DNA from: Bremerella sp. JC817
GTDB taxonomy: Bacteria; Planctomycetota; Planctomycetia; Pirellulales; Pirellulaceae
DNA length: 64,000 bases
Assembly (NCBI RefSeq): GCF_040718835.1
Contig: NZ_JBFEFG010000280.1
Coordinates: 496,001 to 560,000 of the forward strand
Direction: 5' to 3'
A model generated the notes under the pieces. The model was not told the origin of the DNA and ran no database searches. It saw only the letters and a program-made list of their open reading frames with translations. Shown in pieces: positions 9,200 to 18,783 of the stretch. The first letter of the stretch is position 1. The number at the start of each line of letters is the position of its first letter. The position numbers were made by a program, and so were the translations under genes.

Positions 9200-9676
9200 C
9201 GAACACTCCTTCTCGGTAACAGGACGGCGAGATCATCCTGATCTCGGAAACAACTCGCGGCGAATTTGGGCGGGGTTTCAAACCAGCTTAGTTCGCTCTC
9301 GCGAGCTTCATTATAAACGGGCCACAAAATTACGAGGAATACTGTTTTTGGGCGTGTCTGAACTTGATTATTTACCGCACCTTTTTTTTCGCAAGGACTT
9401 GACTTTGGACATTCCAGAGGCGGTTGTCAGCCATCGGGTGCCCTTGTGGAATGGATCAGTGTGACCGAAATCCCGAGGTCCGGGAATGTCAAGTTTTTTG
9501 CGTTGCTGGCACCTGCTTGCTTGCTATCGGAACGCTCGATTTCGACTTAGAATAATGGTTTACGAATTCCACTAATACCGCGTGCTCTCTTGGAGTTACG
9601 CTGCCTATCGCGCCCCTGGCAGCGTCCACCGAACGAGCTCGCAAGTGATTAACTCGAGCGGCACTTTCGATCGACT
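9200..9676. other. Intergenic region upstream of glnE
   Basis: About 480 bases between the divergent DUF2617-like gene and glnE. A TAGAAT at 9548-9553 resembles a -10 box, but no good -35 lies at the right spacing. A homopolymer run of T lies near 9382-9389. I see no gene or structured RNA. Confidence 0.45.
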
Positions 9677-12600
9677 ATGACCGTATCCGACTTCACGAAG
9701 CTCGCCGACAATTCGAAGGATGCAAGTCAGTGGCTTTCGCAACTGAAGATTGTCGACGCGGCGCGCGGGCGCGAAAATCTGAACAGCTTCGTTCGCTTGA
9801 ACCTGCCCATCGACCTGCAAACCTTCTTGTGCCAACAATTGGCCGAGTCGCTTCCGACCTGCAGCGATCCTGACATGGCGTTGAACAACCTCGAGCGTTT
9901 GTTCAGCCGCAGTCGCAGCCCGTTAAGCCTGGCGGCGATGTTCGAGCGTGACGCGGCGTCGCTGCACACGTTGATCCGCATCTTCAGCTCCAGCCAAAAC
10001 CTTTCCGATCAAATCATTACCGATCCGGAGAGTTTCGAACTGGTTCGCATCACCGATGGTCAACCGGCAGCACGGCAGTACCTGGTCGACGAGATCGTGG
10101 CCGAGATCACTCAGCTGCACGAAGAAGGCGCCATCATGAAAGCGCTCCGACGATTCAAACGTCGTGAGACGCTGCGAATTGCGTATGGCGACTTGATCTG
10201 TAATCAAAACATCGAGACTGTCACCCGGCAGATTTCGTTTCTGGCAGACGCGCTGATCGAAGCCGCCTACCAGGCCGCTTGCGCGTTGGTGTCGTTGCGA
10301 TTTGGCAGTCCAATGGCACGCGGGAGTCGCAACGGTCGCGCGGCATCGCCACGTTTCAGTGTGCTGGCCCTCGGCAAACTGGGCGGCTCAGAGTTGAACT
10401 ACTCGAGCGACATCGACCTGATGTTTCTTTACGACGGCGAAGGCAACACCGACGGCGAACGGAGCATCACCAACAAAGAATACTTTGAACGAGTCGGGCA
10501 GCGCTTGGTCAAACTTCTGACCGAACCGACGGAACTGGGAACGCCTTACCGCATCGATCTGCGACTTCGGCCGGAAGGTAGTCGTGGTCCGCTGATCAAC
10601 CATCTGGAAGGGGCGCTGCACTACTACGACATCATGGGGCGAACCTGGGAACGCCAGGCCTTCGTCAAAGCCCGTGCTTGTGCCGGCGACATGAGCCTGG
10701 GGGAAGAATTCCTGCAGAAGCTCGAACCATGGATCTATCAGCGTTACCTCAGCCGAGCCGACATCACCGGGATTAAGGCGCTCAAGCGTCGCATCGAAAA
10801 ACGTGCCACCGGGGCCGGTGCCCCGGACGCAAACGTAAAGACCGGACATGGCGGGATTCGTGATGTCGAGTTCGTAATTCAATTTCTGCAGCTTCTTAAT
10901 GGCGGCGACCTTCCGCAGATTCGAACTCAGAACACGCTCGAAGGAATTCGCACCCTGGAAGAAGTGGGCTGTTTGACGCTCCAGGAATGTACGATCCTCA
11001 AAGATCATTACAGCTTCCTGCGAAAGCTCGAGCATCGTTTGCAGATCATGTTCGACTTGCAAACGCACTCGCTGCCAGGCGATCAGCGCGAACGCAACAA
11101 GCTGGCGCTGCGGATGGGCTATGTCGACGATCACGAAGGTAAAGCGCTCGCCAAGTTCGAAAGCGATTTCCAGGAAAAGACCGAGCTCAATCGCCGTATT
11201 CTGGATCACTTGCTGCACGATGCTTTTCCAGATGACGAAGTCACCGCGCCAGTTGTCGACCTGGTGCTGGATCCTGAACCAACGGCCGACGCGATTGACG
11301 AAGTCCTTTCCGACTTTGGCTTCCACGATCCGAAGGCAGCGTACGAAAACCTGATGGCGCTGACGCGCGAACGGGTTCGCTTCTTGTCGACCCGTCGTTG
11401 TCGTCATTTTCTGGCGGCGATCGCTCCGCAGTTGCTCGAAGCGATTTCTCAGACGCCTGATCCCGACTCGACGCTGATGAACCTTTCCCAGGTCAGCGAT
11501 TCGCTCGGCGGCAAAGAAGTGCTGTGGGAATTGTTCAGTGCTAACTTGCCGACGTTGCACCTGTACGTACGACTGTGTGCCGGTAGCCAATATCTGTCGA
11601 ACGTCTTGATCAGCAACCCTGGGATGATCGACGAGTTGATGGACTCGCTGATGCTCGATCGACTTCCCAGCCGCCACGTGCTGGAACAGATGCTGCTCGA
11701 GCTCTGCCGTGGTGCCGAAGACATCATGCCGATTCTGCACAGCTTCAAGAACCTGATGCACTTGCGGGTTGGCGTGCTCGATATTCTGCGCCGCAAAGAC
11801 CTGAACGCCCGGCTGCAAACGCTTTCGGATGTGGCCGAAGTTTGTTTGCATCAGATCGTCTTCCGCGAGTATCGCCAGCTGGTGGCTCGCTTCGGTGAAC
11901 CTCGTTTGCCCAACGGCAAGCCTTGCGATCTGATCATTCTGGGCCTGGGCAAGATCGGTGGCGCCGAGCCCAACTATCACAGCGATCTCGACATCATCTT
12001 CGTTTACGAAGGAGATGGAAACACGGTTGTCGACGCTCGCCATCGTGGCGCCAGCTCGACCACCAACCAGCACTTCTTCGGCCAGCTCGGACAACGCATC
12101 ATTAAGAGCGTTAACGAACTGGGCCCATATGGTCGACTGTACGAACTCGATCCACGACTCCGACCGACCGGCAAGAGCGGCCCGATGGCGGTCACACTGG
12201 ACGATGTTCTGGCCTATCATGAAAAGGGCCAGGGCGAACTTTGGGAGCGCCAGGCATTGACCAAGGCGCGGCCGATCTTCGGTTCGGAAGAAGGGTGTGC
12301 CGAGGCGGTCAAGACGATTCGCAAGGCGATCACCTGTCGCCCTTGGAAACCATCGGACGCTGTCGAGATCCGCCAGATGCGGGCTCGCCTGGAAGAAACC
12401 GCTTCCCGAAACAACATCAAGCGTGGCCCTGGCGGTACGGTCGATATCGAGTTTGTCGTCCAGATGTTGCAGATGAAGTATCTGGAGCAAAGCCCCGAGA
12501 TCCTGGTTCCCAACACGCTCGACGCCCTCAAGCTGCTGCACGAAAAGGGCTATCTCTCGACCGAAGATCACGAGCTCTTCCACAAGGCGTACGAGTTCCT

Positions 12601-12799
12601 GCGGATGGTCGAAGCACGTTTGCGGTTGATGAACACAACCGCGCGGCATGACTTGCCGGAAGAACGGCTTGAAGTTGCCAAGCTGGCTTATCTGCTCGAC
12701 TACAGCGATCCTGCGACACTGCTAAAAGAGTGTCGTCAGCTTACCCGCGAAACCCGTCGACGCTTCGATCAGATCTTCGCCGCTGCCGCTCAGGGCTAA
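9677..12799 (+). CDS. glnE: Bifunctional glutamine synthetase adenylyltransferase/deadenylase
   Basis: A 1040-residue enzyme with the duplicated GlnE layout. The first nucleotidyltransferase core (deadenylase) lies near residue 230 with LGKLGGSELNYSSDIDLMF, and the second (adenylyltransferase) near residue 755 with LGKIGGAEPNYHSDLDIIF. Each is followed by a GlnD-adenylyltransferase helical segment containing GGIRDVEFVIQ or GGTVDIEFVVQ. Both catalytic G-S/A-E and D-x-D motifs are intact, so both activities are expected. It adjusts glutamine synthetase through AMP on a tyrosine, normally under P-II control; a P-II gene lies 2.8 kb downstream. No glnA or glnD is in the window. Length is near the usual 950-1000. 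Confidence 0.95.
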   Translation: MTVSDFTKLADNSKDASQWLSQLKIVDAARGRENLNSFVRLNLPIDLQTFLCQQLAESLPTCSDPDMALNNLERLFSRSRSPLSLAAMFERDAASLHTLIRIFSSSQNLSDQIITDPESFELVRITDGQPAARQYLVDEIVAEITQLHEEGAIMKALRRFKRRETLRIAYGDLICNQNIETVTRQISFLADALIEAAYQAACALVSLRFGSPMARGSRNGRAASPRFSVLALGKLGGSELNYSSDIDLMFLYDGEGNTDGERSITNKEYFERVGQRLVKLLTEPTELGTPYRIDLRLRPEGSRGPLINHLEGALHYYDIMGRTWERQAFVKARACAGDMSLGEEFLQKLEPWIYQRYLSRADITGIKALKRRIEKRATGAGAPDANVKTGHGGIRDVEFVIQFLQLLNGGDLPQIRTQNTLEGIRTLEEVGCLTLQECTILKDHYSFLRKLEHRLQIMFDLQTHSLPGDQRERNKLALRMGYVDDHEGKALAKFESDFQEKTELNRRILDHLLHDAFPDDEVTAPVVDLVLDPEPTADAIDEVLSDFGFHDPKAAYENLMALTRERVRFLSTRRCRHFLAAIAPQLLEAISQTPDPDSTLMNLSQVSDSLGGKEVLWELFSANLPTLHLYVRLCAGSQYLSNVLISNPGMIDELMDSLMLDRLPSRHVLEQMLLELCRGAEDIMPILHSFKNLMHLRVGVLDILRRKDLNARLQTLSDVAEVCLHQIVFREYRQLVARFGEPRLPNGKPCDLIILGLGKIGGAEPNYHSDLDIIFVYEGDGNTVVDARHRGASSTTNQHFFGQLGQRIIKSVNELGPYGRLYELDPRLRPTGKSGPMAVTLDDVLAYHEKGQGELWERQALTKARPIFGSEEGCAEAVKTIRKAITCRPWKPSDAVEIRQMRARLEETASRNNIKRGPGGTVDIEFVVQMLQMKYLEQSPEILVPNTLDALKLLHEKGYLSTEDHELFHKAYEFLRMVEARLRLMNTTARHDLPEERLEVAKLAYLLDYSDPATLLKECRQLTRETRRRFDQIFAAAAQG

Positions 12800-13159
12800 T
12801 CTCCCATTTCGCGCAATGATCTATCAGGTCGCGGTCCTCGATTGCGGCTGCGCGATTTCACCGGCAACTGCTACTTCGTTTAGCAGTCTAGCCCCGCCTA
12901 TCGGAGGGAATCCCCACCGAGCTAGGGTTGGCAGGTAAAGATTGCTCACATAATTCTAAGAATCAATATTCTTCCTTTACCGCCCCATACCGATCCACGA
13001 ATCCGTCGTAGCCGATGGAACGCGATATCACCTTGGGCTGCTTTTGAAGATCTGGAGCTCACCACCCAGAACAATGGAACGCGATTTGAATCTCCGGATA
13101 TGCAATCGCAATTCTCTCCTAATTCTGCTTCCTACCTTTTCCCCTGGGAGTCCCGCGCT
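12800..13159. other. Intergenic region upstream of a DUF1559 gene
   Basis: About 360 bases with no convincing gene. It is less GC-rich near 12945-12985 and probably holds the promoter of the pseudopilin gene. No terminator hairpin with T-tract was seen after glnE. Confidence 0.45.
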
Positions 13160-14155
13160 GTGAAGTCATCCCATTCCAACCGGACCGGTTTTACTCTGGT
13201 CGAATTGCTGGTGGTTATCGCAATCATCGGCGTCTTAATTGCTTTGCTTCTTCCCGCCGTTCAACAGGCTCGTGAGGCTGCCCGCCGGATGCAGTGCACC
13301 AACCAGCAGAAACAACTTTCGCTGGCCCTGCACAACTACCACGACACCTACAACAAACTGCCCCACAATCAACAGCCGCAGATCGGCGGGGCAGGGGACC
13401 TGGAACGTGGTCCTTCGTGGTTTGTTCGGATCTGGCCCTACATCGAACAACGTGCCGTCTACGATCAGATCGTCTTCGCCGGCGACTGGAGCATGCAAGA
13501 TGGCCCTAGTCCGAATCAAAACATCATCGATGGTCTCGTGCTGCCAGGCCTAAACTGTCCTTCCAGCCCACTGCCGGTCACTCGCGAATTGGCAGCCTAC
13601 GGCAGTAGCGACCCAGTCGAACTGCAGGTCGCTAACTACGTCGGCATCGGTGGGTCGTACTGGCAAGGTGGCACGACGTCGACCGTCAGCAACTTCTCTG
13701 GCAAGTCGAACGACTTCGGTTGGGGCCAGTCGGTGCATAACGGCATGATCGTCCCTTGCGACAGCGGTCCGGGCTCGATCAGCTTTGCTTCGGTGACCGA
13801 TGGCACGAGCAACACAATGCTGCTGAGCGAACAGAGTGACTTCTTCCTGGATGCCAGCGGCGACAAGATCAACCGCCGCAGTGGTCGGTATCGTGGTGCG
13901 GCATGGTGTGGCGGAAGCGACACGCCAGGTTGGTCAGCCAACGTGACGACCATTCGTTATGCGATTGCCACCACCGGAGGCACCGGCAATGAAGCCGACT
14001 ATCACGAGAACATTCCGCTGTTGTCGGCTCACCCGGGCGGTGTGCTCACAGGCCTGGGCGATGGCTCGGTTCGCTTCTTCTCGGAAACGACCGACTTCGC
14101 GATTCTGACTGCCCTGGCCGACCGGCAGGATGGTGCCGTCGTTCGGGAATACTAA
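13160..14155 (+). CDS. DUF1559 pseudopilin-like protein
   Basis: A 331-residue protein with a type-IV prepilin N-terminus ([19 protein letters not shown]..., glutamate at +5 of the mature protein) and the planctomycete continuation [15 protein letters not shown]. The C-terminal part carries the DUF1559 features HNYHDT, TDGTSNTMLLSE and the closing LGDGSVRF. It is probably processed by a prepilin peptidase and placed in the envelope; function unknown. The GTG at 13160 is chosen over an in-frame ATG at 13100 because GGGAG precedes it and the leader is then the usual short length. The gene for a small lipoprotein follows 13 bases after its stop. Confidence 0.88.
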   Translation: MKSSHSNRTGFTLVELLVVIAIIGVLIALLLPAVQQAREAARRMQCTNQQKQLSLALHNYHDTYNKLPHNQQPQIGGAGDLERGPSWFVRIWPYIEQRAVYDQIVFAGDWSMQDGPSPNQNIIDGLVLPGLNCPSSPLPVTRELAAYGSSDPVELQVANYVGIGGSYWQGGTTSTVSNFSGKSNDFGWGQSVHNGMIVPCDSGPGSISFASVTDGTSNTMLLSEQSDFFLDASGDKINRRSGRYRGAAWCGGSDTPGWSANVTTIRYAIATTGGTGNEADYHENIPLLSAHPGGVLTGLGDGSVRFFSETTDFAILTALADRQDGAVVREY

Positions 14156-14168
14156 GGAGCCCCGCACC

Positions 14169-14582
14169 ATGCATCAAGCCAAGTCGAGCCTTGCCGGGCT
14201 GTCGGTTGCCTTGCTGGTCGTGCTCGTCGGAGGTGGCTGCACGCCATCTCCGTACGGCGATCTGGGGCTGGTAACCGGCACCGTTACCTACGAAGGACAA
14301 CCTTATCCCAACGCGATGGTACTGTTCACGCCGACTGCTGGCGGCAGACCTTCTCGTGGCATTTCCGACGAATCGGGCAAGTACGAACTGATCTACATCC
14401 GCACGACGCGCGGTGCTTTGCCTGGGGATCATACTGTGATGATCACCACGGTTCCGCCTCCGAGCGAAGAGCGGAAGATCTTCAAAGAAACGCTGCCGCC
14501 GCGCTACAACACGCGAACGGAACTGCAACACACCGTCGAACTCGGCGAGAACGTCATCGATTTCGATCTGAAAAAGAAATAG
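14169..14582 (+). CDS. Small lipoprotein with transthyretin/carboxypeptidase-regulatory-like domain
   Basis: A 137-residue lipoprotein with a lipobox LVGGGC at about residues 20-25. The rest is a beta-sandwich like the carboxypeptidase regulatory domain (GLVTGTVTYEGQPYPNAMV ... SDESGKYEL). AAGGAG lies about 10 bases upstream. It is the second gene of a DUF1559-lipoprotein pair, and a homologous pair occurs at 56179-57609. These proteins are very common partners of DUF1559 genes in planctomycetes; role unknown. Confidence 0.85.
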   Translation: MHQAKSSLAGLSVALLVVLVGGGCTPSPYGDLGLVTGTVTYEGQPYPNAMVLFTPTAGGRPSRGISDESGKYELIYIRTTRGALPGDHTVMITTVPPPSEERKIFKETLPPRYNTRTELQHTVELGENVIDFDLKKK

Positions 14583-14596
14583 GTTACGTGGGGCAG

Positions 14597-14628
14597 GTGC
14601 GCTGTCGAACTTCGGTTCGGCAGCGCAC
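14597..14628. terminator. Long hairpin between convergent genes
   Basis: GTGCGCTGTCGAAC and GTTCGGCAGCGCAC form a 14-bp stem (one T-G wobble) closed by a TTCG tetraloop. No T-tract follows, so it may act as a rho-assisted or transcript-end stabilising structure rather than a classical terminator. Confidence 0.5.
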
Positions 14629-14673
14629 GCGCCTCGTAATTCTGAAACGAGCCATCTGCCAGCGAAGCCGTCG

Positions 14674-15186
14674 CTAGTTATTTCGTCGTCCCAGTTCACG
14701 TCCCGAGGGGGCGGTGCGTTCTTGTTGGGCCCTCGGAGCGATCATGCCAGGTCGCGATGGCCCGCGATAAAGCTGTTGCTCCGTTCGCTCGGTCGCGCTG
14801 AGTCGATTGCGGACGAGCGGGTCTCGTGTTGTTCTTTGCGTGCCAAGCAGCGGGTTCGAGTAGTTGCGAATCGGCTTGACCGAAGGCAACACGTTGTCGG
14901 CCGCATCCCGCGTGCGGACATCACGTTTCGCCGGAAGAATCGGCAGCTTGCCAGCGACATCGTAGTTTTGCCGCAGCAGTTGTTCCTCGACCGGACTGTG
15001 CCGCGAGCGACCATTGTAGAGGGTATCGAGCACACGCGTCCGTGGCGAAGGATCGCGACGCATGTAGTAAGGGAGTGTCGGCTTGGGTACGTAGGCGGGT
15101 TCTTCCCCGCAAGCTTCATGGGTCGAGGCCATGCCGGTGGCTAAGAGAACGCTTCCGGCAATCAGACCGATCAGCAGGTGTCGCAT
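14674..15186 (-). CDS. Secreted Arg/Pro-rich protein of unknown function
   Basis: A 170-residue protein with a signal peptide (residues about 2-28: hydrophobic LLIGLIAGSVLLATGM, cleavage near ACGEE). The mature part is polar, rich in Arg, Pro and Thr, and appears largely disordered, with no recognised domain. It runs toward the lipoprotein gene and ends near the long hairpin. It starts 31 bases after the stop of the P-II gene upstream of it on the same strand, so the two may be co-transcribed. Confidence 0.6.
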   Translation of the reverse strand: MRHLLIGLIAGSVLLATGMASTHEACGEEPAYVPKPTLPYYMRRDPSPRTRVLDTLYNGRSRHSPVEEQLLRQNYDVAGKLPILPAKRDVRTRDAADNVLPSVKPIRNYSNPLLGTQRTTRDPLVRNRLSATERTEQQLYRGPSRPGMIAPRAQQERTAPSGRELGRRNN

Positions 15187-15217
15187 TGCTTAGACTCCTC
15201 TGCGAATCAGGCCTGGG

Positions 15218-15571
15218 TCAGTTTTCTTTTTGGTTCTGACGGGCTTCGTATTCGGCGAAATCGATCATGTCGGCATGGAAGGTCATGGGCAGTACAAAGA
15301 TCTTACCATCACCCATTCGCCCGCTTCGCGCGACCGCGACGATCTTTCGCACCGTTTCTTCCACGCGCGAGTCATCGAGCCACATGCTGATTTCGATCTT
15401 CGGCAGAAACGTCTTCGAGTACTCGCTCTCGCTGTACTCGTCCAGGTAATTCTTCTGCCGACCAAACCCTTTGACCTCGCGGACATTCAATGCTTCCAGC
15501 GGGGCACGGCTGAGCGTGTCGAGCACTTTCTCGGCCAGGTAAGGCTTAACAATGGCGATGATCTGCTTCAC
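15218..15571 (-). CDS. P-II family nitrogen regulatory protein
   Basis: A 117-residue signal-transduction protein. From the GTG at 15571 it reads MKQIIAIVKP, matching GlnB/GlnK starts, with VKGFGRQK before the T-loop and GDGKIFVLPM as the B-loop/nucleotide-binding segment. This start places the T-loop tyrosine at residue 51, the site uridylylated in classical P-II. A longer frame from 15646 lacks homology in its first 25 residues. It would sense ATP/ADP and 2-oxoglutarate. No amtB is adjacent; glnE lies 2.4 kb away. Confidence 0.9.
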   Translation of the reverse strand: MKQIIAIVKPYLAEKVLDTLSRAPLEALNVREVKGFGRQKNYLDEYSESEYSKTFLPKIEISMWLDDSRVEETVRKIVAVARSGRMGDGKIFVLPMTFHADMIDFAEYEARQNQKEN

Positions 15572-15787
15572 GTGACTGAATTCTTTCGCGATCGGAACGA
15601 AATCCAAGCCGCCGGCGGCCGCATGCAACGACCGACCCTGCTTCATCTTATGGTAAACCGCCAGGGGGCGAGAACGCTAGGGATCGTCTGAAACTTGTCG
15701 ACCTTGGCCTGGGGTACTACAATCGATGCTTCCCATACGTTGGGTAAGCCTCCCCCCTGATATCCCCCCGAAAGCTCTACGCAGTCG

Positions 15788-16438
15788 ATGACCCCGCAGC
15801 GTTCCAACGCGAAAGGCTCGCTCGGTAAACGTGTTATCACGTTTATTCTGCTGGCAACCATGGTGGGCTGGGGCTCAGGGATCTCGGTACCTCTGCCGAA
15901 TTTCAAAGACACCAGCGTTCCGTTCATGTGCCAGGATCATGCCTGCTCGTGCCGAAACGCAGGCAACTGTTGGAATCACTGTTGCTGCTTCAGCCGGGGC
16001 GAGAAGATCGCCTGGGCCCAGCAACACAACGTCGCTCCACCGGAAACCTTCCTCGCGGAAGTTGCTCGCGAGACGGACACTTCCTCCGAGTTCTGCGGAA
16101 CGCAACCGGCCGAATTGCAGCCCAATGTGCTGGAAGCCCTTTGCTCGCTGCGAGGAATCAAGTCGAAGCCTGCGAAGGAAGACGCGTGCTCCGGTGGATC
16201 GTGCCATGTCGCCGCGGCTGCCCCGGCCGAACCGCCACCGTTTCGCCCGGTTTCGCTCTCGAATGACATGCGTTGCCATGCAATTGGCAATGTGACTCTG
16301 GTTTATTGCCCGATACTGGAACTCGATCTTGGCAATGGCGAGCTGGTCGTGCTGAACGACGAAGCCATGTCGCACCCGGGCCTCCTGCAACCTGATTCTT
16401 TCCGGTCTGCTCCCGATCCGCCACCGCCGCGGGTCTAA
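15788..16438 (+). CDS. Cys-rich exported or membrane-anchored protein, possible metal binder
   Basis: A 216-residue protein with an N-terminal hydrophobic helix (about 16-33). It is followed by a cluster of seven Cys within 20 residues (48, 53, 55, 61, 65, 66, 67), reading CQDHACSC..C...CCCF, and more Cys and His farther on (SGGSCHVAAAA, MRCHAIG). The Cys-rich core resembles a widespread uncharacterised envelope protein often seen with metal-handling genes; this is from memory. It begins 216 bases upstream of the P-II start, divergently, and 186 bases before the DUF1559 gene. Confidence 0.7.
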   Translation: MTPQRSNAKGSLGKRVITFILLATMVGWGSGISVPLPNFKDTSVPFMCQDHACSCRNAGNCWNHCCCFSRGEKIAWAQQHNVAPPETFLAEVARETDTSSEFCGTQPAELQPNVLEALCSLRGIKSKPAKEDACSGGSCHVAAAAPAEPPPFRPVSLSNDMRCHAIGNVTLVYCPILELDLGNGELVVLNDEAMSHPGLLQPDSFRSAPDPPPPRV

Positions 16439-16624
16439 CGTGTTTCGTCCTTCTTGAACCTCTCCAGGGAATGCTGCGCGCTGGTCGCGCGACGCACTGG
16501 CGGCGTTCGAGAACTTCTTTCAGTCATCGCCTTGTGGATGGTGTCGCTGCGCATATGCGTGACAAGCGTCCGTTGGCATGGCGAGGACTTCTTACGAACA
16601 CGTTATTAAGTACTCAACCTAACT

Positions 16625-17707
16625 ATGAACAGACGACAAGCGTTTACGCTGGTCGAACTGCTGGTGGTGATTGCCATCATCGGCATTTTGATCGCGTTAC
16701 TTCTGCCTGCCGTGCAGCAAGCGCGTGAAGCTGCCCGGCGAATGAGTTGCACGAACAATCTCAAGCAACTGGGATTGGCGATGCATAACTACGAATCGAC
16801 GCACCGCGTGCTGCCTCGCTTTGGCCAGCGCGATGCCGACTTCTCGGTTCAGGCTCGTTTGTTGCCTTACATCGAACAAGGCAACTTGTACGACCTGCTC
16901 GACTTCTCTCAGGTCGCGTTCACCGGCAGTTGGAGCGAAAAGGTTCCGAACCCGGCGTTCGTCAACGCGTTTGCCACGCCGATTTCGGTTTACCTTTGTC
17001 CGAGTGATCCGGCTCCAGAGTCGACCACACTGACCACCAGCGGCGGCCCGGTAACCTATGGCGGGCTGAACTACATGGTCAGCATCGGTAGCGGTACCGG
17101 AACGAATTACGACTTTCGTTTCCGCACCGACGGTCCGTTTTTTGAACCGAGTGGCTGCAAGTTCTCGGCCTTGACCGATGGCCTCAGCAACACGGTATTG
17201 ATGAACGAAACCGTTCGCAGCGTTGGCCCAGACCAGACGCTGGCAACCGGCGAACTTCCGAAGTTCCCTTACCAGATGACGCTCAACGGTTCGAGTGGCG
17301 TGGGCACCACGCAAGGCTCGCAGCGGGGTATGCCCGGAAGTGGCAGCCCATGGAGCGGCTATACCGACAGCAACGGCAACATTGCGAACGCCGACGTCGG
17401 TTCGTTCTGGAATCAGTTCGCCAATTGGCGTGGCGGAGAAAGCCCAGCCTTGCGTGGTCGCGGGACCACGTGGGCATTCAGTGGCGCGATCAACTCGGCG
17501 ACCAATGGTTACCTTGCGCCAAACAGTCGAACGCCGGATGTGGTGACGCACTTCACCGGTTACTTCGCGGCTCGCAGTTATCATCCCGGCGGCGCCGAGG
17601 TGGTCTTCGGCGACGGTTCGGTGCAATTTCTTCCCAGTACGATCGATCTGACCACCAACCGCAGTCTCTACAGTGGCAGCGGTGGCGAAGTGATCGGCGA
17701 ATACTAA
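16625..17707 (+). CDS. DUF1559 pseudopilin-like protein
   Basis: A 360-residue member of the same family as the gene at 13160: [20 protein letters not shown] leader, then [27 protein letters not shown] and a closing FGDGSVQF. The putative cleavage site is after Ala6 rather than the usual Gly, which may reduce processing. The central part is rich in Gly/Ser/Asn. No clear Shine-Dalgarno site precedes the ATG. DUF4198 follows 34 bases downstream, so the two probably form an operon. Confidence 0.9.
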   Translation: MNRRQAFTLVELLVVIAIIGILIALLLPAVQQAREAARRMSCTNNLKQLGLAMHNYESTHRVLPRFGQRDADFSVQARLLPYIEQGNLYDLLDFSQVAFTGSWSEKVPNPAFVNAFATPISVYLCPSDPAPESTTLTTSGGPVTYGGLNYMVSIGSGTGTNYDFRFRTDGPFFEPSGCKFSALTDGLSNTVLMNETVRSVGPDQTLATGELPKFPYQMTLNGSSGVGTTQGSQRGMPGSGSPWSGYTDSNGNIANADVGSFWNQFANWRGGESPALRGRGTTWAFSGAINSATNGYLAPNSRTPDVVTHFTGYFAARSYHPGGAEVVFGDGSVQFLPSTIDLTTNRSLYSGSGGEVIGEY

Positions 17708-17741
17708 CTCTCAACATCTTTTTCACAACAAGGTGAATATT

Positions 17742-18542
17742 ATGATACGTATCCTTTCCGCATTGCTTTTGACTGGCACGCTCGTTTCGTTGGCCTCGGC
17801 GCACGATACGTGGGTGGAAACCAACACCGGAATCCTCCGCACCGGCGACGCGATCTACGTCGATCTGAAGCTGGGAAACCATGGCAACAACCATCGTGAC
17901 TTCAAGTTGGCCAGCAAAGCGAACCCAGCCGACGGCACGTGGGACGTTGTCCAGCCCGATGGATCGAAGTTTGACCTGACCAGTGTCGCGGTCGACCTTG
18001 GCTATGCTCCGAAGGAAGGCTTCTGGAACGCCAAGTATGTTGCCGACGAGCCAGGGCTGTATCTCGTTTCGCACGCCCGCGATTCGATCGTGAACCATGG
18101 GCATCCGGTTCGCAGCGTGAAGAGCGGCAAGACTTTCTTCATCGTCAGCGACAGCCTGGCTCAAGTTCCCAGCGATCTGACCGGCTTCGACAAACCTCAA
18201 GGGCATGCGTTGGAATTGGTTCCGACCGAGAACCCTGTCGCTCCGCTGGGCCCTGGCAAGCCGATCGCCGTGCAGCTTCTTTTCCAAGGCAAGCCGCTGG
18301 CCGACACCGTGGTGTCGTTCATCCCGCGCCGCGAAACGCTGCAAGAAGGTTTCGACGAAACGTACGAACGCAAAACCGACGCCAACGGCCAGGCCAGCTT
18401 CACTCCGAAGAGCGGTGACCAGTATCTGGTCGTGGCTCATCTGGAGCAGCCAGAAGCAAGCGGCGATGGCTACGATGCGACGAAGTACAGTGCGACGCTG
18501 CTGGTGATTGTGCCGGAGCGTTGCCCTTGCTGCGGCGAGTAA
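17742..18542 (+). CDS. DUF4198 periplasmic protein, possible metal-uptake component
   Basis: A 266-residue protein with a signal peptide (about 3-20, cleavage near ASA) and mature start HDTWVETN, typical of DUF4198, a family linked to nickel/cobalt uptake (NikM-like) in other bacteria. A second Ig-like domain (about 165-260, FQGKPLADTVVSFIPR) ends in CPCC. The ATG at 17742 is preferred to a GTG at 17733 because AAGGTGA precedes it by 5 bases. Linked to the Cys-rich and DUF1559 genes upstream. Confidence 0.85.
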   Translation: MIRILSALLLTGTLVSLASAHDTWVETNTGILRTGDAIYVDLKLGNHGNNHRDFKLASKANPADGTWDVVQPDGSKFDLTSVAVDLGYAPKEGFWNAKYVADEPGLYLVSHARDSIVNHGHPVRSVKSGKTFFIVSDSLAQVPSDLTGFDKPQGHALELVPTENPVAPLGPGKPIAVQLLFQGKPLADTVVSFIPRRETLQEGFDETYERKTDANGQASFTPKSGDQYLVVAHLEQPEASGDGYDATKYSATLLVIVPERCPCCGE

Positions 18543-18783
18543 ATTCGAGGCAGGTCGGTCCCTCTCTTCCGCGGAACGAGAGGGGCCCGGCCTCGCTTTC
18601 CCCCCGACGGCCAACGCCACCGGCGATGGTGCCAGCACTGATACTATGGGGGAAATTTGTTGGAATTCGAGCCCCTGGAAAGCCGATCGCTTTACAGGTT
18701 TGGGCGACTCTGTCACCATGAACTTTCGGCCGCTCCGCGTAGCGGTCTTATTTGCTTTCTTGCTTGAAAAAAGGATGCCCCGG

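Noticed and set aside
10388..12649. 753-residue frame on the minus strand
   Set aside because: It lies entirely opposite glnE and shows no family pattern; long antisense frames are common with this GC content.
16439..16624. Zur/Fur box before the DUF1559 gene
   Set aside because: GTTATTAAGTACTCAAC (16601-16617) has only its three outer bases on each side palindromic.
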